Below, piece after piece: positions 44,895-55,138 of a DNA stretch of 64,000 bases (its first letter is position 1; every line of letters starts with the position of its first letter). Under the pieces are notes generated by a model that saw only the letters and a program-made list of their open reading frames with translations, did not search any database and had not been told where the DNA came from. A program made the translations under genes and the position numbers. This DNA is from Pinus tabuliformis (lineage: Eukaryota > Streptophyta > Pinopsida > Pinales > Pinaceae), in contig CM062808.1 in the NCBI GenBank assembly GCA_031772625.1, forward strand, positions 144,376,605-144,440,604, in the 5' to 3' direction.

Positions 44895-47034
44895 CCAAAG
44901 TCCCTAAACATGTTGTTCCTACCCCTAGAGGAACAAGGTCAGCAAACCACAACACTTCAAATCAGTTCTCCACTGAAAAACACTCAAAAACAGGTCAATT
45001 TTGGATCATGTCAACTGCTCCACTGAGCATCTGCGCTGAATGTCAACTGCCCCATGGTGTACCTGCGCTAAATGTCAAATTCATCAAAGGCTACCTGCGC
45101 TAAGCGAGTTTGGACATGTGGAGGAATCTTTCCTCAATGTGTCAGTGCCCAGGAAGCTTCCAAAATGACACTTGGATCAGAAGATTCACCTAATGATGAG
45201 TAAAGAGGTTCTAAAACTCCAAGTGGAAGGTAGAATCTCCAAGTGGACTCAAGAACTAAAGAACAACTGGGGTTGAAGAGGACAATAGTCACACATCAAG
45301 CTGACTTATCTTCACTCCAAAACTCTATATAAGGATCTCATCCCATGGGATCTGGAGGCCAGAATTTTGTGCAAATAATTGTTGTTGGTTTATAGTTGAG
45401 AGTATTGGGTGATTGCTTGAAGGAGGTGAAGAGGAGATTTCTTTCCGTCGGGACTGTGATGCTGGATTGGGCCTCTTATGGTTGTATCACTACCTGAACC
45501 TTACTTTCTTCCATCAATAAAGCATTTGAGGTTCTTCTATTCACATGTGTTTCAATGATGTATTGTCTTACTTGCGTATTTGATTTATGCTAATCCTTGA
45601 ATCGATTATGAATGCATGCTTCTTGTAGTTTCCTTTTCTTGTCTTGTTTGCAGGATCTTGTGTAGCTGGGCCCGTGAGAAGACTTGGAGCTGGGAGCAAG
45701 CAGCAAAGAGAGAAGATTGGATCGACCATTCGCGCAAGACATCGGTGAGTGGATCTCTTCCTTTCCTCTTTTGCATGTCATAAAGAAGTAATCTTAGATA
45801 GCTTTGCTTTGACTGTTGCTAAGGAACTATCACCCTTAGAGTGGGATAGGGTCATTCCGTGTTGGATACTTTTTACCTGCGCTGAGCGAGTTTGGACATG
45901 TGGAGGAATCTTTCCTCAATGTGTTAGTGCCCAGGAATATTCCAAAATGACACTTGGATCAGAAGATTCGCCTAATGATGAGTAAAGAGGTTCTAAAACT
46001 CCAAGTGGAAGGTAGAATCTCCGAGTGGACTCAAGAACTAAAGAACAACTGGGGTTGAAGAGGACAACAATCACACATCAAGCTGACTTATCTTCACTCC
46101 AAACTCTATATAAGGATCTCATCCCATGGGATCTGGAGGCCGGAATTTTGTGCAAAGAATTGTTGTTGGTTTACAGTTGAGAGTATTGGGTGATTGCTTG
46201 AAGGAGGTGAAGAGGAGATTTCTTTCCGTCGGGACGGTGATGCTGGATTGGGCCTCTTATGGTTGTATCACTACCTGAACCTTACTTTCTTCCATCAATA
46301 AAGCATTTGAGGTTCTTCTATTCGCATGTGTTTCAATGATGTATTGCCTTACTTGCGTATTTGATTTATGCTAATCCTTGAATCGATTATGAATGCATGC
46401 TTCTTGTAGTTTCCTCTTCTTGTCTTGTTTGCAGGATCTCGTGTAGCTGGGCCCGTGAGAAGACTTGGAGCTGGGAGAAAGCAGCAAAGAGAGAAGATTG
46501 GATCGACCATTCACGCAAGACATCGGTGAGTGGATCTCTTCCTTTCCTCTTTTGCATGTCGTAAAGAAGTAATCTTAGATAGCTTTTCTTTGACTGTTGC
46601 TAAGGAACTATCACCCTTAGAGTGGGATAGGCCAAAGTCCCTAAACATGTTGTTCCTACCCCTAGAGGAACAAGGTCAGCAAACCACAGCACTTCAAATC
46701 AGTTCTCCACTGAAAAACACTCAAAAATAGGTCAATTTTGGATCATGTCAACTGCTCCACTGAGCATCTGTGCTGAATGTCAACTGCCCCATGGTCTACT
46801 TGCGCTGAATGTCAAATTCATCAAAGGCTACCTGCGCTGAGTGAGTTTGGACATGTGGAGGAATCTTTCCTCAATGTGTTAGTGCCCAGGAAGCTTCCAA
46901 AATGACACTTGGATCAGAAGATTCGCCTAATGATGAGTAAAGAGGTTCTAAAACTCCAAGTGGAAGGTAGAATCTCCGAGTGGACTCAAGAACTAAAGAA
47001 CAACTGGGGTTGAAGAGGACAACAGTCACACATC
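44895..47034 (+). repeat. Tandem array of LTR-like unit J (about 2.2 units)
   Basis: Copy 1 is 44895-45850 (956 bp, CCAAAGTCCCTAAACATG to GAGTGGGATAGG). Copy 2 is 45875-46631, lacking the first 198 bp, which are replaced by about 24 bp of other sequence. Copy 3 is 46632-47034, the first 403 bp only. Copies 2 and 3 abut exactly at GGATAGG/CCAAAG. Each full unit has a TATATAAGG box (about 45320), AATAAAGC polyadenylation-like signals and an intron-like GTTTGCAG, so it looks like an LTR with promoter and terminator functions. The 5' part contains a small inner repeat (TGTCAACTGC with CTGCGCT(G/A)A). No ORF supported. Confidence 0.8.
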
Positions 47035-47127
47035 TCCCAAGCCCAATCGAAATATTGTAGCAATCAATGTTTCATGCATGGGAGGCGAGCCCAAATCAAC
47101 GCTTGTCAAGCGTTTGGGTAGATAGGT

Positions 47128-47716
47128 CTAGAGAATATGGTACCCCTTTGGATCCCTGCTCACGGGTGCATGCCAGTGACGAAGGAATCCTGCAGTCAAT
47201 GTTGATTGAGGGGGCACCATGGAGTGATAACCACCATCGTTCCCTTCCTCCGAAAGATACTCAAGATGACCTTTATCACCCTTCAGTGTTTGAGTTCCTA
47301 ACGAATACTGTAAATACGGTGGATTCAACTTTCCATTGAGGCATGCGAGCTCCAAAGTACTGGGGGGGTGTTCCTAGATCAACCTCTCGGATAGTAACCT
47401 TGCCGTCTCTGCTCGGCTGGGATCCTTCCCTACAATACTGACGGACATAGTCTCTCACGGAATCACTCCCTCGGGCCGAACCAGACAAGGAAATGGGGGC
47501 ACCCCGCCTTGACAACCCAGTCAATAAGTAAATGTCCACTATGGTCAAGGGGGTGGACTTGCCCCTAATCTGGAACACTTGGTTAACAGGATCCCAAGCA
47601 TCAAGCAAGTACTGCAGTAAAAGTATCTGTGCCCTCATGCTAGATATGCGGAAGAATTTCAGCAGGCCACAGTTCCGCAGCGCGTTCACCGTGACAGGAT
47701 CATGGAGGGCAATCAT
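47128..47716 (-). pseudogene. Plant-mobile-domain-like protein fragment, copy K1
   Basis: Open from 47716 to 47276 (146 codons), then apparently continued in another frame to 47128. The segment FFRISSMRAQILLLQYLLDAW followed by LTIVDIYLLTGLSRRG resembles the plant mobile domain (PMD, aminotransferase-like), where a leucine-rich strand precedes DxxxLTGLPxxG. Such domains occur in MAIL/MAIN proteins and in many Ty3 and MULE elements. Given the surroundings, a transposon-borne copy is likelier than a host gene. The shift near 47280 and lack of a full domain mark it as broken. A diverged partner lies on the opposite strand at 49730-49910. Confidence 0.5.
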
Positions 47717-48363
47717 GTCCTCCTCTTCGTGCTCTCGTTCTCACCATGTAAGAGTCATTTTGCTCCAATAAACTCTGCAAAGCAAACAAGAGAAGGAGTA
47801 AGATCCCTGAATTGATGAGAAAATGGCAAAAATTTCATGAAAAATTGTGCAACAAAATGCTTTTCTACGCCCAACGCAGGTAGACAAGGGTCCCACCTGC
47901 ATTGAGGGTCAGAATACCCTTCAACAACTTGAACCCCAACACAAGTTTCGAATGAGGTGCCTGCGCTGATGGTAGAGTGCCCTAATGAAACCCCAGGGGC
48001 TCATTGGGGCAAGGAAACAAGCACAAAACTGAGAAATGAAACCATGAAAAGAGAGAGCTAGGGTTTAGCTCCTACCTGGTCCAAACAGCGCTGAGAATCG
48101 TCCACAGAATCTCCCGAAATCAGCTGGTGAAAAATCAAGAGAAGGAGGCACCTCCAAAGCTCCAACAAGCCAAATGCAAATGAAATGGTAAAATGAGAGG
48201 TAAAAACACCTTTTAATTGCTTTTTACGTAGTTCAAAGTGAAATATTAGATTTTTTACCTCATGTTATCCATTTCTAACAAGTTTGTTGCAGCAATTGAT
48301 GATACAGTACTATCTCTGAAAAAGAAAAGCTAGTCATGGTAAAATAAGAATTTGATCTTATCA
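47717..48363. other. Unassigned stretch
   Basis: No supported gene. Contains scattered CTGCGCTGA and CACCTGCATTGAGG-like phrases resembling those of unit J, so it may belong to the same element. Confidence 0.4.
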
Positions 48364-48606
48364 AACGAGAAGTTTTGGCAAGGTTCATGCTCGTTAAAAA
48401 ATAAACGCAAAAACGAGCAGTTTTGGCAAGGTTCATGCTCATTAAAAAATAAACGCAAAACGAGCAGTTTTGGCAAGGTTCATGCTCGTTAAAAAATAAA
48501 CGCAAAACCGAGCAATTTTAGCGCATAGTTCATGCTCATTAAAAAATAAACATAACCCGTGAGCAGTTTTAGCGGAGTATTCAAGCTCGTTAAAAAATAA
48601 ACCCAT
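48364..48606. repeat. Minisatellite of five 47-50-bp units with inverted ends
   Basis: Units begin at about 48365, 48414, 48461, 48509 and 48559. The middle units read AACGAGCAGTTTTGGCAAGG, then TTCATGCTCGTTAAAAAATA. Within a unit AACGAGC and GCTCGTT are perfect inverted repeats, so each can form its own hairpin. Outer units are more diverged. Scattered CTCGTTAAA phrases continue to 49250. The array creates short frames rich in repeated NFAK/MSMN peptides, which are not genes. Confidence 0.85.
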
Positions 48607-49259
48607 CCCGGTAAATAACCATTTGAGACCGTAAATCCATCAGCCATAAAAACCTTCGTCGTGTTTGCACCGTCACCTCCATTTTTCATTTGGCTGATCA
48701 TTCACCTCCACTTGATTGTTTACCTATTTAGAGGAACAACTGCGAAGAGTGATTTCACATAGCCATCCTTGTAATATTTCCGTGATTGGAAAATTCCAAC
48801 CTGTACCTGGAATCTGCTGCTATCCCTGTTTATCACTCGTTCCTCAAAATACGAGTCTTCTTTGAGCTCTTTTCACTGAATCGTAAAATATGAAAAGTTT
48901 GCCGAGTTTTGGCCTTCCAGCTCGTTAAAAGAACCAGAAGAGCTATCCCTCCTCTAGATTTTAATCTTTTTGGACCTGAGGGATTATTGCACAAAAAGAT
49001 CGAGCGCTTGTCTAGTTCGGCTCGATAAGACTATCGAACAGTCATCCCTTTTGTATTGTTTTATACTTTTTCGGACTTAAGGGATTAGATGACGAAAAAG
49101 GAACTTTGGAGTTAACTTTATGTACCTTTTTAGACTCTCTAAAAATGAAAAGGACCAAGTTGTCTTTGTCGCTAGACTCGTTAAATGCATTAAATAGTGA
49201 CAAACTTGTCTTTAGTCGAGAACGAGTTTCCCTATCGCTAGGCTCGTTAAAACATAGCG
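48607..49259. other. Unassigned stretch with CTCGTTAAA motifs
   Basis: Further isolated GCTCGTTAAAA or ACTCGTTAAA copies at about 48931, 49178 and 49243, and a pair of GGGATTA-containing blocks (48980, 49080). No gene or element border recognised. Confidence 0.4.
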
Positions 49260-49910
49260 ATGGGCTTGCCCGAAGGGCAATTTATAGAACAAGCATATGT
49301 TATCCTCCTCAAGCTTGACGAAAATAAAGAGGTACTGGTCAGAAATGACTGGGGAAAAATTGGGAGAACCTCAAAGCTTAATGGTAGCAAGTCGCTCTTG
49401 AACATGACACTTTTGCCTCCGTACCACATCGGGTTGGGTTGTTTTCATTCACCGGTCCCTTCACCATGGTCTCGCCATACCATCCACATTTGGGGTAATG
49501 CTACCGATCCATCACATCAGTGTCATTATATGTTCAAGAGATGTCGTTCAGGAAAAAGTCAACCGTGTCCCATCCACTGCCATACATCATCTTTCATCCT
49601 TTCATGACCGCCACCCTGAATCATATCTCACAGATCGTTTTCACCTTCATCACAAATCATTAGCTCCGTTCCGTGTCACTAATGTGGGATTCATTAAGGC
49701 CCTCCTTTGACGGATCGCTTCTTGTCAACATGAGATCACTATCCAAGAAGTTGATCTAGGAACACCCCCCCAGTACTTTGAAGCTTGCATGCCTCAATGG
49801 CAAGTTTCTCACTTTCGGCGACAGGTATACATAAATGACCTTCGACCGGGAGATTTTGCGTGGTGTTTGACGCCAAGTCCTATATTCACACCACATGAAT
49901 TGTGCTGAAG
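49260..49910 (+). pseudogene. Broken ORF, copy K2 of the K1 protein tail
   Basis: At 49738-49800 the plus strand encodes EVDLGTPPQYF-ACMPQW, matching EVDLGTPPQYFGARMPQW of K1, with the nucleotide run GTTGATCTAGGAACACCCCC identical. It therefore derives from a protein related to K1 but in opposite orientation. Upstream frames (49260-49607, 49498-49710) show no domain I recognise. The rest of the ORF is lost to stops. 49911-50194 has no recognised content. Confidence 0.45.
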
Positions 49911-50722
49911 TACCTTGAGGGTCATCATCATTATCGGTGATTCCTCTCGCGCTTTTTAACAGTTTACATCATTGACTGGTAATCAAGCGATGTCTTTCCA
50001 TGTTCGACTCCAAGAAATTCTCACATGGATCGACTTGTACCTAGAGTGAAGATCGGACGACTTTGAAGACCCCGGATCTAGTTTCATCCATCCGGGCTGC
50101 GATAGATATTCAGGAAATAAAGACATTAGCATGTGCAGCAGATGATCATCCTAATCAAAGGATGATAATTTCAGCAGAGAATTATCAGTCTACCTGTTAT
50201 CACTGAAAATGCTGTTGCCAAAAAATTTTAGCCTAGCTTAAAGACAGGGTGTTTTCGCAGCGCCTGAATTCTTTTTTAGCAGTTTCGCAGCACTACATGT
50301 TTAGGTGTTTTCGTAGCATGCTACGAAATTGGGGATTTGTTCGAGTTTTCAGTAGAGGTTAAAATCCTAGCAGGGCTGTTGATCCAAAATGGCCAATGGA
50401 AGGATTCATTGAGTTCAACCAAGTTATGTGTAAGGAATGGAAATGAGCTGCCCTTCTGTATCACTCATGTTCCAAGTTGGCGGTAATGCAACATGTCATA
50501 ATATGGGTGCTTGCAAAGAGACGGTTGACAGTTGTAGAAGCGAAAGTTGCGGTGGTTATGAGGTGGACATAACGCACTTTCAATAGGAACCGTAATTCCA
50601 GGTCGTTTGTCTGGCACCAACATAAGTGATAATACAAATGGCGCTGGAGGAAATAGGTTTGCCCATTTGGTTAATCTATATGCATCCACATAGTCGGTGT
50701 CTTGATGGATTGGATCCTCTTT

Positions 50723-50890
50723 GTGGCAGAGTCTAAAGATATTTTTGATCAGAAGGCAAGTGATAGAGATTGGATTGATGTGCAACTTCGGTGGGGAGAT
50801 TATGATTCTCATGACCTTGAACGAGAGCGTATAGGAAAGGGCCTGCAACTTTATTCTTTGGAACCAACAGAACCGTATTTGTCATCTCAA
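50723..50890 (+). pseudogene. PRP8: PRP8 splicing-factor fragment (intronless, internally deleted)
   Basis: About 56 codons read AESKDIFDQKAS, then WIDVQLRWGDYDSHD-ER, and jump directly to ER-GKGLQLYS-EPTEPYLSSQN. These are two stretches of the highly conserved spliceosomal protein PRP8 (U5 snRNP, catalytic core scaffold) that are normally about 70 residues apart, joined in frame at the shared Glu-Arg. The remaining 2,300 residues of the protein are absent. No intron is present. After SSQN the similarity ends and the frame closes. A fragment of this size has no PRP8 function. It is cargo inside the B LTR. Confidence 0.88.
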
Positions 50891-51012
50891 AATTGTGTAC
50901 AATAATAATGGGTATTTGTTACAGTCAATGTGTTTAGTTGATGTAGAGTCTGATAAGGTATTGATTGTATTTCTATTCCGAACCGTGGGTATCAGAGAAA
51001 ACGCAGAACTAG

Positions 51013-52379
<1,367 letters not shown>

Positions 52380-52548
52380 TGACCAATAGCAACAGCTGCA
52401 ACCAGTGGGTTTGTCTACGATGGTAGTATCTTTCAAATGGTGAACCGTGAAGCCTAGCAAACAACAACTATTCAATTTTGTGAGGATTTTAGAGGAAGAC
52501 AGTGTTTTTTAAATCACACAGCAGTTTTGTAGCGCGCTACGAAACTGC

Positions 52549-52789
52549 TGTAGGTGGTGTTTTTAACATAAACAGGCAGTTTGGTATACAAGCGGGAATT
52601 TTAAAAAGAGAGACACATGTCCATCAATACAGCCTACAGCTCATCCAGGATGTGGCAATCCGCTCTATTTTGGTTAATGAAAGGTTAAAAGCATACTCCT
52701 TTGGATTCGAATATGTTGAGGCAAACCAAAGACCGACAATCAGGAACAATTTCCTATATTTAAGGGTGTGGGAGAACATGTTATATTAA
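52549..52789 (+). pseudogene. Unrecognised protein-like fragment in the B LTR
   Basis: 80 codons with biased, protein-like composition (QAGILKRETHVHQYSLQLIQ, then DVAIRSILVNERLKAYSFGF). I cannot name the family. It starts just after the GCGCTACGAAACTGCTGTAG motif shared with the 3' LTR (55675) and has no counterpart there, so it may be a fourth captured piece. Confidence 0.35.
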
Positions 52790-53630
52790 AGGCCAACAAG
52801 CAACTACAAACACCTGTCACATCCAAACTTAAAGAAGCCATTTGTCAGAGGATGAACCTGTTCTCTCATTTTCCTCGCAGGAGCACCAGTTTGATTGTAA
52901 TAAATGCTATTTCCAGCATGATGTAGAAGTAGAGTTTTAATTGTTTTAGGATTCCAGCGCTGTCAATGAATAGTCAGCTATAATTATTAGTTAGTTAAAG
53001 ATTAGTAGGTGTCATCATAGGTAGAATCGAGCTCCCCTCATGTTGGAGGAGGAAGCTCCAGGTAGTTAGAAGCATATTCCTATATATGGCTAGATCATCT
53101 ATGTATTCAGGGTTGGATGTTTTGATAAAAGACAAGACTATTTTGGTTTATGTATAGCAGATTTCAGTAATGCAAATAACTGTTGCTTCTTCTCAGGATT
53201 CACAATAGATCTAATGGTTCAAATGTATGATGGTTTATTCCCTTTAGTGTTCTTTTACAGTGTTGTTACAACATAATCACTCAGAATTCATGTTTAATGC
53301 TCTGACTTCCTGTATGCTTTGCAAGTTGTGTTTTATGTAAGTTATGTTTGAACATTAGATGTAAAGTGCCCTGACTTCTATGAAAGGATAGTGTTTTGTT
53401 TGCTGAGATGTGTGAGACTCCATAAGCCCAATGGGAATCATTTTGATATTTGTCCAGCCAGCTTATTTTTCATGTGTCTTGTAAGAGTTAGCCATCTTGT
53501 TCAATATCAATAACCTATGAGAGAGCCCTCTCTGACTAAGGAGGCTAAGCCTTAGTCTAAAGCCTGGTTTGAAATAGTTTCATGAGATCTTGCTAAGTAG
53601 CAGCCCTTAGTACCTGATTTTGTGATAACA

Positions 53631-53652
53631 TTTTGGTGCGTCTGTGGGGAGT
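53631..53652 (+). other. Element B primer-binding site region
   Basis: TTTTGGTGCGTCTGTGGGGA directly follows the LTR end GATAACA. It resembles the (T)TGGCGCCGTCTGTGGGGA sites of plant Ty3 elements. The tRNA is not assigned. Confidence 0.65.
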
Positions 53653-53817
53653 CTGAAGATTAATCATTCCCGAAATCATGAAGCTGAACTTCTGAAGGTA
53701 GCAGGAGCTCAGACATGTTTTTGAGGCTGCAAACTACCTTGGCGACTCCACACATCAAATAAGGAATTGGAAGGTGACTCCACTGCTAGAAGATCAGTAG
53801 CTTGATGAAGTTTCAAG

Positions 53818-54879
53818 ATGGATTCTACTGCAAGAATGAATGCCAGGTATGCTCCTATGGATCGGTCTCATATCCCTGGTTTTCCAAATCCTATGCCAGA
53901 GGTTGATTGGTTAGATGATCTTCCAATATTCAAAGATGAAAAGAAGGATAATGCTGCTCTTCATTTGGTTAAATTCCATATGCATGTACGCAGTCTTAAA
54001 GTTCATTTCCCTGAAGATTGTCTCATGAAAATGTTTATCACCACTTTAGAAGGAAAAGAATGGTCTTGGTATAAAAGTCTGGAAAATGGTTCAATCTATT
54101 CGCTTGCTAGTTTTCATGATGAATTCTGTGAAATGTATAAAGAAGGTTATCCTTCCTTATTGCTGCTTAAGGATTGTTGTAGACATTCTTTAGCTATTAT
54201 TCAATACTTGGAGAATTTTTATGATGATGATGAATTTATGGATGAAGAAATTTTAGAGGCTCTTCATAACAATGCATTCCAGCACCAAGGAGAAGGTATA
54301 ACATCTCATGAAATGCAGCATGAAGATCAGCAGGGGTTTACTTATGAAAATCATATTACATCCTCTGAGATTGATGTAGAGATGCAGTAGATTTGTCAGG
54401 CTTCAGATCATTATGAGTATGAAATTGATTGCAAACATCAAGTAGAAGCACTGGAAAATAGCTTTTATAATCCTCAGGCAGAAGAAAAGGTTGTTCATTT
54501 TTGTGATTCCTTGCAGCAGCTTACATCAAAGAATGATCACAATAGTGAGGAAAATTACATTTTCTATGGGAATCATGCAGAAAGGCAGTTGGATAGAACA
54601 TCAAAGGAATTTTGTGTGGTTGAGTATTAGTGGTCTAAAGATGTGGAGTGTTATGATGATCATCAACATAACCATGTATTCTTTGACCCCATAAGTGAAT
54701 ACATGGCAAAGCTTTGCACACCAGTATTTCATTTTCATTTGCATTATGAAGATCAGGTACATTATAAGTTGATTTTTTCATCTCACTATCATGGTTATTT
54801 TGAGGTTGAATACAGTCAAGAGCCTCCAATATCAGAGAAGATAATTGATTGGCTTTATTGGAAATATCATGTTGCTTGA
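53818..54879 (+). pseudogene. Element B gag-like ORF (about 353 codons, two stops)
   Basis: The open part 53818-54390 (190 codons) has VKFHMHVRSLKVHFPEDCLM, then LEGKEWSWYKSL and YSLASFHDEFCEMY, the capsid-type Retrotrans_gag pattern of Ty3 elements. The frame continues past a TAG at 54388 and a TAG at 54628 to a stop at 54877, adding acidic and aromatic/His-rich sequence (CYDDHQHNHVFFDP, HFHLHYEDQVHYK). No zinc knuckle, protease or polymerase is found before the 3' LTR, so B encodes at most a gag-like protein. The start is the first ATG of the frame, 187 bp after the LTR. Confidence 0.8.
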
Positions 54880-55138
54880 GCTACAAGTGGAGATTGCATC
54901 TGATAGGGTAGGTAGGTAGGAAAATTCAAATAAGCTCAAGGTTGACTGAGCATTCTTTTTCAGTAGATATAGACTTCTTTCTCATACAGTGATCATCAAG
55001 CTTAAGCCCGAGGTGAAGGCCCAAGAAGATTAAAGGGGATGCTTGTCAAACAAATTTCCATTTATCATAAGAGGATAAGGCACTGGACCTGCGAGTTCTT
55101 AGTGTACCACAAGGGCACACTATCCGAAGTGGAGCCAC

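Noticed and set aside
48364-48606. CRISPR-like array
   Set aside because: Units are contiguous without unique spacers, in a plant-type nuclear context. It is a minisatellite.
50465-50848. 127-codon minus frame overlapping the PRP8 piece
   Set aside because: The overlapping part is antisense to clear PRP8 codons. The remainder is not recognisable.
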